38,779 bases of DNA from Hypsibius dujardini (Eukaryota; Tardigrada; Eutardigrada; Parachela; Hypsibiidae). The stretch spans positions 1-38,779 of the forward strand of contig LRSR01005176.1 of the NCBI GenBank assembly GCA_001579985.1. Direction: 5' to 3'. The notes under the pieces are model-generated. The model searched no databases. It saw nothing but the letters and a program-made list of their open reading frames with translations, and was not told the DNA's origin. Position numbers and translations under genes: made by a program. Shown one piece after another: positions 21,415 through 32,704 of this stretch. Positions within the stretch are counted from its first letter, which is position 1; each line of letters starts with the position of its first letter.

Positions 21415-21600
21415 CCTGCACGACATATCGCAATGAGAGGGCAGCCGACATCTTTTCCCATGACATCTCTTACTCCAAATATCGCGACTTGTTGGTTCCA
21501 CAGACATGCTGACCTGGGACAACATATATCCACAAGCAGACATAAACTATTCATACTTATGAGGTTCAATTATACCAAATGTCAGCATGCAGTGTATGTT
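21415..21600. mobile_element. Half copy (one arm) of the 18955-19320 MITE
   Basis: It shares the GAGAGGGCA, CCACAGACATGCTGACCTGG and CAAGCAGACATAAACTAT blocks with the right arm of the 18955-19320 element. The other arm is absent. Confidence 0.75.
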
Positions 21601-22258
21601 TTATAACGTGCCGGAATCAAGTGGGCGAAAACTTACATCCAATGACCCGGCAGCTAAATATATATATTCTATTTAGCTTCGGGCACTTCACATCCTTCAG
21701 CCCCGTGCATTCCAATTTAGAATAACTTATTCTATTGAAAAGCATGAAAAATAGCATAATGCCGCTAAAACAATGTCTACAGTGGAGCAAAGTCATCACA
21801 CGTAAAACAGCATATACAATTATAAGGCACATCATTGGCGGGAATAGCAAGAGACGATCGACAGACAGACAGGTCGACATGCAGAGAGGCAGGCGGACAG
21901 GCGGAAGGGGGCAGATAGAGACAAACCAAACGCCCTAGATTAACCAACTCGGTTTCTAATTCTACGTTTCCTTTAGTCAGCTAAAGCGATTCAGGAACGG
22001 TTCAGGAACGGTTCAGAAACGGTTCAGGAACGATTCAGGTTTCCACTGCTAAAAGCCATGAATATAGCATATTAGTAGTTTAAGAACTTGTTTATGGCCA
22101 AAAACTGTCTGGAAGTTCTGATTCCAGGGCGGCCCATTCCGGAATACGGGAAAGTCAAATGGCCCATTCTAGGGCCCCTGTATAACTAAGGTACCACGAA
22201 AAGACGCAATAAGTAGGGAACACAGAGAATGGATGAGTGCGTTATACCGACCAAGGGC
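21601..22258. other. Intergenic repeats
   Basis: Contents are a stretch shared with 17070-17150, a tandem array at 21988-22039 (unit GGTTCAGGAAC with variants) and a weak palindrome at about 22128-22178 related to the 15946-16020 element. No gene is seen. Confidence 0.5.
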
Positions 22259-23849
22259 TTATGAGCTCCAGCGCATCAGTCGCTTTAAGTTCACCAGATA
22301 ATGCGGATAGAAGGCAAAATAAATAGCAAACGTGGGAATATCTCGCGCAAAAAGCAGTAAATATACCGCCGAAACCAGCAGAGGTTGGGTGTCGGTGAAG
22401 ACTGGATTCACGAAAACGGCCACCCCCGGAAGGCCGAACACCAAGGCCATCCCAACCACCGACAAGGCCCCCATAACGCTCCTCATTACCATCCAACGCT
22501 CCCAATCGAGTCTCCACTGGCGACGATCCTCCACACTGCTACCAACAGGCCTATTGAATTCACCGATGACGACCTCGAATGAGACGCCATTTTATCCTGA
22601 AGGCCGCCACGCAGATGGATCCGCTTCTCGCCAAAATTAGGAGGGAGATCAGCGCCGCATTGCCCGTCACAATGATCTGAGATCACAAGAAGAAAATGAC
22701 GTTTTTACGTAAACGCGTTTCAATCGATTTTCCGCTGAACAAATTCTACAGTAAGATCAGAACCCGTACAAGGCCAAAATAAAATTCGTTCAAAATCCGA
22801 ACGTACCTTATACCTTTGACGGTACTGTTTCTTTACTCAAATTGGGGCAAATCTTACATGCTTTTCGTTGCTAAAATAATCCGGACAAAATTCACTTTTT
22901 CGACCAAATTTAATGAGCATTCGAAATTAAATCTTCGATTTTTAAGGTGGCTAATCATTTCGTTAAGAAATCAATCAGTTCCGCGAATTTGCGATGTATT
23001 TTACTTTAAAGACAACACCGGCATTCATTGTTTTAAAATTACGACAATTCCACTTTCGTCTTTTAAGGCTAAACATGCGTTTACAAGCCGCCTCTCACCT
23101 TATACCAGACCGCCTGGTAGGTGAAGTTAACAAAGCGGATATCGTGAATGCAGGAGGACCGAAAGTAAACTCAACGATGAAAATAACGCCATAAAACAGA
23201 ATAATTGCGAACCAGATACCAGGAAAACGCTATGGATTGAGTCGGTACATGGGTTGAATCGGTGGGGTGGCAGAGGGCGCCACAAGTGTAAACTGAATGA
23301 GTGTTGCTTACAATCTACACTTGTGACGCCCTCTGCCACCCCACCGATTCAACCCATGTACCGATTCAACCCATAGCGTTTGCTTGGTACAGATAATAAT
23401 TACACGAAAACCACGTTGCGTAATGCGGCTGTATGTGACGGGATAACTAACGGCGAGCCATCGGTCAAGACTTATCATGCCGTAGCTGTACTCGGAAATG
23501 ATGTAGAAGGTGGTGACGCCGCCGTGGGCCAGGTAGTACGGCCAATTGGTGCTGAACGAAGGGTCAATCAGCTTTGCCAGCGGGTTGAAGAGCCCGGTGA
23601 TTCCAGTGAGAAGAGGGCTGGCCGCCAGCGAGACATGTAAAGCAGTTTGGAGTGCCATTTTGATAGGACAACGAGACTGGTCAAGTTGGCCAAAATGGAG
23701 AGGGAGATGACAATGATACGAGCGGTTATATCCGTGGGATAGTAAGTTGGTAAACCGCTGACGTACCTCGGACAAGTATTGCTATCATTGCTGGAGGCGT
23801 TGTGGGAATCCCAGGTCTCTGTGAGGTTGCGTACGAAGGTTCCGTTCAT
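22259..23849 (-). pseudogene. Rhodopsin-class receptor pseudogene with a MITE in helix 4
   Basis: Two exons (23099-23849 and 22259-22676, GT-AG, phase 0) encode recognisable receptor parts: an N-terminus with several NxT/NxS sites, helix 1 (IIVISLSILANL), helix 2, helix 3 with a DRW motif (LDRWLAV), helix 4, an extracellular-loop-2 Cys (CIHDIRF), helix 5, and helices 6-7 (YFAFYPHYL). The frame is broken at TTTT 23658-23661 (after helix 1), near 23151-23160 (after helix 4) and near TTTT 22590-22593 (loop 3). A 169-bp MITE also sits in helix 4. The helix-3 Cys is replaced by Tyr. It is not the same receptor as the gene at 12497. Homopolymer errors could explain two of the breaks but not the insertion. 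Confidence 0.8.
23219..23387. mobile_element. 169-bp palindromic MITE inside a receptor exon
   Basis: The arms are near-perfect inverted copies (AACGCTATGG, GGGTGGCAGAGGGCG and complements) around a short loop near 23300. TA flanks both sides (23217-23218, 23388-23389). Confidence 0.9.
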
Positions 23850-24733
23850 TTTTATTCAAAGTTTAAAGAAAACAAGGCTCAATCTTACACGTAAAGCCTT
23901 TCCGGATCCTCTGATTTCTTGCTGGTGTATTATATCGACACCGAAGTCACGCAAGAGATTGTTACGCTTCCGAAGACGTTTTAATTGTTTAAGTAAGGAG
24001 GCAGTAAGGACTGCAATTAACCGCACCCTTTGGGCGGTTGATTGGTGCGTACGCACAGGGTGCAAGTTTAGTCTTTGGTGGGTTTTGACGAAACGTCAAA
24101 ACTGTTTCCTAAAATGGACCCATTGTCAGGACAACACTAATTCGTCCATTTTTTTAAATATAAAAAAGGGCCTCCCCGACTTTTATGTACTCAAAAGTAA
24201 AAGCACCCTCCCCCGCGCAAAGTCCGTAACGTCTTTGACCACAAAAATCTTACAAGTTTATCGATAGACCGAAAGAGTACCTGCGTTCCCCAAAGTATTG
24301 CTGTAAGATTTCTAGCAAACAGGGGATACAACGATGCCTCGATATAAATTTGAATTCAAAACTGGACTAAGCGCAAAGATAAGTGAACAAAATTAGAAAG
24401 GTGCAATGCATACCCGTTTGCATGCCTTGGAAGTGAGTCTTTTTACCCGTTCTACTCATCGTCAGGTGATGCGGATGCATATACTCCGGTAATTTGGAAG
24501 TGTCTGAGTGGATCGAGCAAGTCATGAACACGGAATAAGCCTAAAAGATTGTTTTGGCTCAAGAAAAGACAGATCAGTGCGAGAAGGGCGTGCCCCTTTC
24601 TCACACCCCCTTTTCGGGTCTTAAATATATATTTATGTATATCTTTTCGAGTCCTTGAAATCTATCACGAGCCACTTTGGAATTTAAGAAGAGTTTGACA
24701 TAGAATATGAAGCGGAAATGAGTACTTGTTGTA

Positions 24734-24964
24734 TGAGGCAAAGTCTGTATTTTGGCTCACCCTCGACTTGGTTCGTAAATAGGCTCACTCATGGGTTTCT
24801 CTTTGATGGCAGGTACCTGATTGTTTGATTTGCTGTACTGTATGCTAGTATGCTATAGCACTTCTGGAAATCAAACAATCAAGCAGCTGCCATTAAAGAG
24901 TAATCCATGAGTGAGCCAATTATCGACCAAGTGGGGGGTGAGCCGAAATACAGACTTTGCCTCA
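24734..24964. mobile_element. 231-bp TGAGG MITE, copy 1
   Basis: Ends TGAGGCAAAGTC and GACTTTGCCTCA are inverted, flanked by TA. The interior has long inverted blocks (CTGATTGTTTGATTT and AATCAAACAATCAAG). A second copy of almost the same length is at 30549-30780. Confidence 0.9.
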
Positions 24965-25077
24965 TACGAACATTTGCAATCCTCTTAGGAGTATACGTCT
25001 GGCTCCGCCATCTGATTGAAAACAAAAATTTAGCTGTTGCCAAACCATTTCATATTGAATTTGGGAAGGGATTGTGT

Positions 25078-25192
25078 CGAGACAGACACACAGACACACA
25101 GACACACACACAGACAGACACACAGACACACAGACACACAGATACACAGACACACACACATACAGACACACACACACACAGATACACAGACA
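25078..25192. repeat. (ACAGACAC)n-type microsatellite
   Basis: Mixed ACAG and ACAC tetramers in tandem. Confidence 0.95.
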
Positions 25193-25410
25193 GCTACGGG
25201 CCATAATGAAATTAATAAAATGAGCGTATTGTTACTGTCTATGAATTTTGTAAAAACTCTCCCATAATTTGCGTTGTATGTAAAACAACGAGAATGTCAA
25301 GAAGCCACACTTTCAAGTTTAGTTCGTACTATTTCTTATACACAGCGTCCCACAATAACATGTTTTTGATCTCAAAAAAGAGCGAACTCAAAATATTATT
25401 CCTCACTTAC

Positions 25411-25498
25411 GTCGCGGAGCAACGTTGCGTAAGAGTTTCATACGGTCGCGATGATACTCCGCGGTGATATGTCGCCTGTAATTTGACTGCTTTTCCAT
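25411..25498 (-). CDS. Possible first coding exon of an unrecognised minus-strand gene
   Basis: An ATG in good context (ACCATGG) at 25498 opens 29 codons rich in Arg, His and Tyr (MEKQSNYRRHITAEYHRDRM). They end in an excellent donor, C|GTAAGTG, at 25411/25410. It is divergent from the neprilysin gene, whose start is 412 bp away, so the two may share a promoter region. No following exon could be identified before the receptor pseudogene, and the family is unknown. Confidence 0.4.
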
Positions 25499-25910
25499 GG
25501 TCGCAGTCGCTGAAACATGCTACCACGATCGGTCTCACATATGTAACCGAAGCTACAGTCCATCGGAAACCTATTAGACGTTAAGTGGCTGTTGTCGTAG
25601 GTATAATTAGCCGGGTGCGAAATTAAGACGACTGTGTGTCTCAGTTACAAAACACGCGGGTGAAAACGGAGAAAACAATTACATGAATATACGCGCGCGC
25701 GGGTGCTAATGGCATAAATTATCGGTTTGTGAAGTCATCATCATCACTTCCGGGAGCCCATCAAAGCACTGCGGCTGAATCCGTCACCTCTGGCGCGACG
25801 TGTAGGTGTGTTAGTTTTTCGTCGCATTTCCCGCATCTAGTTTTTGCGCTTTCTGACATTGCAGATTTGTAAGCGTTTTTATCATTAAAAAAATTATCAC
25901 ACAAAAAATC

Positions 25911-28900
25911 ATGAAAATATTCCGTCAAATTTTACCAATTCTGCTGTTGGATAAGGCGTTGTTTCTGTTAACGGCGGTGGCGGTAACGGGACAGGACACA
26001 TCAGTATTAGAATTAATTTATCATATTCCGGTGGGACGAGATGACGCTGGTGGTTCGGCAAACTCCGGAAATGGTAATTTTGAAAGCCATTTTATGAAAA
26101 GAACGTGTCTCCCGTTGATGGAGAGCTGTTTTCTGCTGTTTGTTTAGGTTCCTTGAAGGAGAGCGTGAAAGTTAACGCGACGCACGGGGCAGGTAGTTTT
26201 CCGGATCCGATATTGGACGTGCAGAGTGTTTGTGAGACCGATCACTGCTATGAGTTAGGTAAGTTTATATAAAAAGCTTGTACCTTGGAGTCCGGTCTAT
26301 TCCTACATACACACTTGCTTTAATGCATATGTGCCTAAGTTAAAGCCACCTTTTAAGCTTTGGCTCAGCAAAATAAGGGGTCCAAATTCGAACCAATTCC
26401 GGCTACCGCGTGCTGCTGCTTTTCAACGATTGATTGATTATTGATTGAACTCCCCCAACTATCGGAGAACAAAACCGAGTAAAATCAGGAGAAAATATAT
26501 TAATATACAAAATCACTCAAAAATCAGTTAAGAAGGCTTGACCGCCAAAAAATAAATTTGCTCAATCAATTGATCGATCGAATACCGCTGCTCGCGTTGG
26601 CTGAAATTGGCTCTAACTCGGACCCCCTATTTTGCTGGGCCAACGCTTAAAGAGTGGCTTTAACTTGGGCACATTAGAAGCAACTGTGTATGTACGATGT
26701 AGTAAACTCTTTTTTCGGTTTAACTCTCTGGTAACCAAGTGTTTTGGGCATACAGGTAATACCGGGTCCAGGAAAACATTGCTAGATTAGAGAAGCTGCC
26801 GAATGAATCAGCATTAATTGAATACGAATCATTGGGCAGTTTCCCTACTAGACATCCAATCAAACAATTTACTGGTTACAGTTTACGCTGCAGTTGATTG
26901 CTTGATTCGTTTACCGGTACCAAGTTGCCCCATGCAGAATCATTGAGCAGCGTAATAACTAATTCCTAATGGTTACAAAATTATCATTCCGCTCTTGCAA
27001 GTTCTACCTCCGAAATTTCAGTTGTATTTGACTTATCGCCACGTATTTTACAACCCAAACTCTTTGTGTGGCAGAACGAACATTTTTGTGGACACTGCAT
27101 GCGCTAATGTATCAGCCTGATACTGTATATGTATTGTCGGTGTACGATCTGTCGCCAAACCATTTGTCGACTTATGCAACATGTCGGCCTGTACCATTTG
27201 TCCGATTACCAAAATTATGTTACCAACAGTCGACGTTATCAAATGTCGGTGTACAAAATGTCGCGGTACGATTAAAGAGTAGGCCGGACTCTTCGTAGCC
27301 AGATAGGCCCGAATACGATGATAAACCCGAATTCCCCTCGTGCTTTATGAAGACTGGGCGTTGTCCATCCCCCCGGAGGGTCTTGATCACGAGCGGCATT
27401 AACAGGGCTGTATTAAGTGGTGTTTTTCGTGTAGCTCAACAAACGGCACTGTCTATGAACGCATCCGCTGATCCGTGCCTCAATTTTTACGACTACGCCT
27501 GCGGGAACTGGACTCGAAGCAACCCAATCCCGGGTACTCCACCATGCGTCCCTTGAATTTGATAATTCATTTTCACTCATCCAGTAATCTTCACTTCCAC
27601 TCTAGATGACCGAACCAATTGGAGCAACTTTGCCGCGATCGACCAAAAAGTCACCGCTCAACTTCGAGGTTAACATCTTTTCATGATAAAAGTCTAAATA
27701 ATTATAAAATATTTAAAATATATAACTCCAACATAGCACACATTGATAATATTATCATTAATAATATTCGTTTCTCTTTTAGAGGTATTGGAACGGGAAG
27801 ACAAAAACGACTTATCGACAGCTCGCCAGAAAGCCCGAAAGTTATACAAAGCCTGCCTGGACGTAGAGCGAATGGAGACTCTTGGTGCTGAACCCTTGTT
27901 AGCTTTTCTCAAGTCAACTGTCGGCCCCTTTCCACTGTTTGACAACCAGGACAACAGCTGGAACGCCACCGCGTTCGACTGGTTCGCCACCGTCAAACGA
28001 ACCAGCAAATTCGGTTCGGGCTTCTTCCTGGCGTTTTCGGCCGGTCGCGATTCCGACGATCCGAAGAAGAACATTCTTCACTTCAGTGCGTCAAATCTCG
28101 CGCTGGGTACGCGAAAAACCTACTTTGATAAGAGCTCCGAATCCGTTCGGAAAGCTTACAAGGAATACATGCGGAACCTCACGTTGCTGTTTCTGGGAAA
28201 CGGATCGGTCATTACACCGGCAATTCAGGAACAACTGGATGAAATCTATGACTTTGACACGTTTTTGGCTCAGGTACCGTCAACCGTTAGCGCATGAAGG
28301 CTTGGTCGCTGTTAGCCAGTTATTTGTAGTACCTTCTGACACAATTTTCCCCAGCTCCAAAATTTCGACTGACTAAAATTTATCTTTAAACTTTAAAACT
28401 TTAAAACGATAAAAGTATAGACCCATAAAACTTTAAGACTAAAAAAAAGAGTACAAAACTAAAAAACTATGAAACTAAACCTAAAACATAAGAACGCCTA
28501 AAACAACAGAAATTGTAATCTTTAGTTTAGTTTCAAGTTATATTTAATAGCTTAGTTTAGTCATACCATCACTGCCTATGAGCTTGCTATCGCCCTTCGA
28601 GTTTTCTGACAACTTTTTACCAAATGGTTTGACGGTTTGACAAACCACACTTTTACGGTCTGCCTTCGTACCGAAAAAAATCAAGGCATCTTTATAACCA
28701 ATATAAACGACGATCCCCCCATAAGCTGAATATCCCGTGATCACTTTTCTAGTATCTCTCGCGTAAAGTTCCTAAAGTTTATGTTTCGATAAGTCACGGC
28801 TTCAAAAGCTGTCTTTTTACTGAACATCGAAATCGAAGCTACATTGTCGGAAATACTTTTATCGGTTTATTTCTTGTCCGGATTTCAAACCGTCTTTTCA

Positions 28901-31900
28901 ATGTGCTAGGTGTCGAGGTCCGAGGAGGACAGTCGGAACATCTCATTGTCCATCAACAAAATGACCTTGGAGAAATTCCACGGAACAAGTCTCAACACCA
29001 CGATCTCTCTTGAAGATCTGATTGATTACATCAAAATTCGAATGCCGAACAAAACGTTCACGGACTTGGTGACGAAAGACCTTGTTGTGAATGTTGCCAA
29101 TCCGGACTACTTTCTGCGGGTACATGAGAAGCTGGCCGAATACAGTCGACAACCGAGCAAGCGAAGGATCATTGCCAACTATTTCGGCTGGAGAATGGCG
29201 GTGGGATATTCCTATAAAATTACCCAAAGATTTCGCGATGCAGCGGATGAATATACGAAGGAGATCAGTGGCCTGCAGAAAATCCAGGAACGATGGAAAG
29301 CCTGCGCGGGATTCGTCAACTACGAGATGAACACGGCGGTGGGGTCGCTGTACATCAAGAGCTTTTTCGATGAAGCCAGCAAACCAAAGGTGTCTTGACT
29401 TCTCTAAATTTACTGCATAAATTATATAAATTTAAAAACAGTACTGCAATTTTTGATTCAAAATTTCGTAAATATTATTTTTTATGTGAACATTTTACGA
29501 AGTGAAATTTTTCAATCCGGCGGAAGTTAAAACTGCTTCTAATTCGACGAAGAGAGGTGAGCCGGTTAGTTTTAAATTGAATTCTAATCATTTTTTAATT
29601 CAACATTTGAATGATGACAAAATACAATTGATCATTTAAATTTTAAATAGTCAATTGCAATTCCCGTCTGTTCTTTACGTAGATCGCTGGGCTTGTGAAG
29701 GACCTTCGCGCATCCTTCTCCACCATCCTTAAGAACGCAGACTGGTTGGATGAACCAACAAGAGCGCGCGCTTTCGCCAAACTAAATCTCCTCAAGGAAT
29801 ATGTTGGATACCCTGACTATATCATTGATGACATCCCGAAGCTTGACAGAGAATATGCAAATGTATGCCTCGCAAGTTCTTTTTCTAAAAATTTTGCCAG
29901 AGAATATATTCAAAGAAATTACGGAATTTGCAGGTTAACATCGGACCGGATCATCTGAACAATACATTGGCATTCGTGAAATTCGACTCAAACAATAACA
30001 TTGAGAAACTGTTAAAGGAAAACAATCGGTCAATGGATGACTCTCTGGCTCCGGCTGATGTCAATGCTTACTATAGTCCCCCGAACAATATGATTGGTAC
30101 AGTAAGCGACAGAATTTATTCTAATGGAGGGTCCCGGAAATGGGCAAAAGGGGCGGAGCAGGGGTAATACTTGAACAATCAACCAATCAATCAGCGGAGC
30201 TCCGGAGCGATTGTAGCGGAGTTGAACAATCAACCAATCAACTCCGCGGCGATTGCTCCGGAGCTCCGGTGGTTGATTGGTTGATTGTTTGAGTATAACT
30301 CTGACCCGCCCCTTTTGCTCATTTCCGGGACCCTCTGTTAGATTGAATTCTGTCGCTTACTGTATGCAGATTGGGCATTTGAATAAAAAGCAGAATTAAA
30401 TTATATGGCCTTATTGTTGATATAGCTCTAGTGGCGGGAATCTTTCAGCTTCCGTTTTACGACGCCAGCCGACCAGACTATCTCAACTACGCCAGCATCG
30501 GTGCCATAATCGGCCATGAAATTACGCATGGGTTCGATGACAGAGGTATGAGGTGGAATCTGTAATTCGGCTCGCCATCCAGTTGGTCGATAAATCGGCT
30601 CACTCACGGGTTTCTCTTTGACGGCAGGTGCTTGATTGTTTGATTTTCTGCAGTATATCCTAGTACACTGTAGCACTTCTGGAAATCAAACAATCAAGCA
30701 ATCACCATCAAAGAGAAACCCATGAGTGAGCCGATTCATTGACAAAGTGGATGGTGAGCCGAAATAGAGATTTTACCTCATACTCTATTATTCTTTTTGC
30801 TTTAACATCTCCTACTCATCCTGTAATGTCTGTGAAGCATGCAGGCGTACTGTACTTCTACCAGTATATGCCGCTTTAGGGTGTGGTATGTTCTTATCAG
30901 TCAACCAATCAATTTATAGGCACATTAATGCAGCTCCGAGCTCTATAAAGTGGTAATTAGAGATTTTAAGCTATAATTTAAATGACACCCATGAGTTTGA
31001 TTGATGATAATTATCATTTACAATGACAGTTTTTTTGTCTAGTTATTTTTCAAGTTGTTAATTTGATTAAAAATTCATTAAATATTTTTTTAACGTTACT
31101 TACTGCTAATGCTGAATATTACAGTACTTAACTTGAAACGGACAAAGAGATTTTAAATTAACGATATCCAGCACTCAAGTTTAATTTGAAATATAAAATT
31201 AACGTACTTCAAATATAATTCACCACAAAATAAATCATATTTTGTGTAATTTGTAAGTTCAGTTTTAACTTCAAGTACACTTGACATATCCAAACGTTCG
31301 ACGCTTCTGCCCGTGTCTAGGTTCGCAGTTCGACGGTGAGGGTCTGTACACGAACTGGTGGAGCGCAGAGTCCCGGGCGAGGTACACCGTAAAGTCCGCC
31401 GAAATGATGGCAAAATACGGCAACTACATCTTACCGGAGGGGCGAGTCAACGGCTTCCTCACATTGGGCGAAAATATCGCCGACAACGGAGGCGTAAAAG
31501 AAGCCTTCAGCGTATGTTTTAAGCGCATTCACAAAAGCCCGTTCAGAGTCCTTACAAGTCGGAACTAGGATCCCTCATGGTAAGGCCAGAGGGTGGGCAG
31601 AATTTGGCTTGCAACATTTTTTCGAAAACATCAGTTTTTTGCCCAAAATTTGACTACTGTATCCGTGAAAGTGCTTCACCTTCCCTTTGTAGTTATTAAT
31701 AGGAGCTTATATTGCACCTGAGCAAGACTCAAATTCGATGGAAAAATTGAAGTTTTTTGAAAGTGTTTTAAAATCCCGAGGGGCTTTGCAAATCAAACTC
31801 CCACACCCTTGCATGTTTCAAAATGATTAGGAACAATAGGCCGATTCTTGATTTCAATTTAAAACATGCATTTTGGCCCCTTTGTCCACCTATGGCCTTA

Positions 31901-32384
31901 CCATGAGGAATCCTGGTTCCGACTTTTAAGGACGCTAGACGCGCCTCTGAACTTCGCCATATATTGCGGTTTTAATGGTCGTCACTTTTGGTCTTTTTAA
32001 CTGGGCGCATTATTTAGGCATACCAGCTCTACAGTAAACGAAAGGGAATGGTCGAGCCACTCTTGCCGGGTTTCGAGAGCTACACACAGGAGCAGATGTT
32101 TTTTATCGGTTACGCCCAGGTAAAAAATATTTTATCAGAATTAGCCTACAGCGAATTGGACTTTCTCTTTGAAGTGGGTTAATTTTGGGTTTCTTTATTT
32201 TGTTTAGGTTTGGTGTGGAGCAGATCGGGAAAAGAGTCTGCGTCTATCCTTACCGACGCAAAGTCACAGTCCACGGAGGTTCCGGGTGATTGGTCCGCTC
32301 TCCGGCATGCCGCAATTTGCGGAGGCGTATCAGTGCCCGGCAGAGTCTCCCATGAATCCCTCCAAGAAAGTGGCCGTTTGGTGA
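25911..32384 (+). CDS. Neprilysin-like M13 zinc metallopeptidase, 12 exons, 777 aa
   Basis: Exons are 25911-26073, 26148-26258, 27435-27533, 27606-27668, 27783-28273, 28910-29389, 29683-29862, 29934-30096, 30432-30545, 31321-31511, 32018-32119 and 32208-32384. All are GT-AG with matching phases. The protein has an N-terminal hydrophobic stretch (residues 7-26, signal peptide or anchor), then the M13_N hallmark DPCLNFYDYACGNW and NPIPDDR. The catalytic part has NAYYSP (573-578), HEITH (612-616, zinc ligands H612 and H616, base E613), ENIAD (E672, third ligand), SHSP with RFRVIG (H739 and the substrate-binding R745), and a C-terminal VW. All catalytic residues are present, so it should be an active ectopeptidase or secreted peptidase cleaving small peptides. 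Introns 2, 8, 9 and 10 contain MITEs. The Cys normally three residues from the end is Val774, and its usual partner is also missing. Confidence 0.96.
26310..26688. mobile_element. MITE in neprilysin intron 2, copy 2 of the 8877-9342 family
   Basis: CACACTTGC at the left end, complementary GCAACTGTG at the right, TA on both sides (26308-26309, 26689-26690). It shares GCTACCGCGTGCTGCTGCTT with copy 1. Confidence 0.85.
26713..27107. mobile_element. Deletion derivative of the 9690-11495 element
   Basis: The left part matches 9705-9880 (AAAACATTGCTAGATTAG, GCCGAATGAATCAGCAT). The right part matches about 11265-11492 (TTCCGCTCTT, TGTGTGGCA). The middle 1.4 kb, including the HTH ORF, is missing. 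It lies in neprilysin intron 2. Confidence 0.7.
30100..30362. mobile_element. 263-bp MITE at the splice donor of neprilysin intron 8
   Basis: Ends CAGTAAGCGACAGAATT and its complement are inverted, with further inverted GGGTCCCGGAAATG and AACAATCAACCAATCAA blocks. The flanking TA is at 30098-30099 and 30363-30364. The left TA is part of the intron donor. Confidence 0.92.
30549..30780. mobile_element. 232-bp TGAGG MITE (copy 2) at the splice donor of neprilysin intron 9
   Basis: Homologous to 24734-24964, sharing GGGTTTCTCTTTGA and CACTTCTGGAAATCAAACAA. TA flanks at 30547-30548 and 30781-30782. The left TA is part of the intron donor. Confidence 0.92.
31525..31948. mobile_element. MITE in neprilysin intron 10, copy 2 of the 16228-16513 family
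   Basis: Inverted arms share GTCGGAAC and CCTCATGGTAAGGCCA. Left end diverged, so limits are approximate. Confidence 0.7.
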
Positions 32385-32704
32385 CGGACTCCTCGAACAA
32401 CTAAGGAGGGAAAAACCGTTTTTTAACATTTTTTTATTCCCGTGTGAAGGTGCTTTAACGCGAATCGAGAGAAGATATCTAGCATAGCAATCTGAACTGT
32501 GTTACAGTTTAGTACTCGTATTGGTACCTTATATTAGCTTGTTACAACACGCGTTGATGGGTGCGCTCATTATGTCCGCACATGATAACATCTACAAGTA
32601 TCATTTACCATTATGTCGAATATTATTGGATGACTCATATTATATAGTTATTTATATAACCATTATATAACGCATAACAGCTCCTGCGCGCCATGCTTCC
32701 TCTT
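32385..32704. other. Neprilysin 3' flank, no gene seen
   Basis: AT-rich sequence that should contain the polyadenylation region. No AATAAA was placed with confidence. Confidence 0.35.

Larger units (their letters stand above)
23850..25410. other. Intergenic with a MITE and microsatellite
   Basis: Apart from the MITE at 24734-24964 and the microsatellite at 25078-25192, no gene is seen. A minus frame at 23856-24065 is not recognised. Confidence 0.4.

Noticed and set aside
22332-22640. Plus ORFs opposite receptor helices 6-7
   Set aside because: Antisense shadows of the receptor pseudogene.
30097-30431. Intron 8 as an introner-created intron
   Set aside because: Without the element a normal intron of about 70 nt with donor GTATGC remains, so the intron is older than the insertion.
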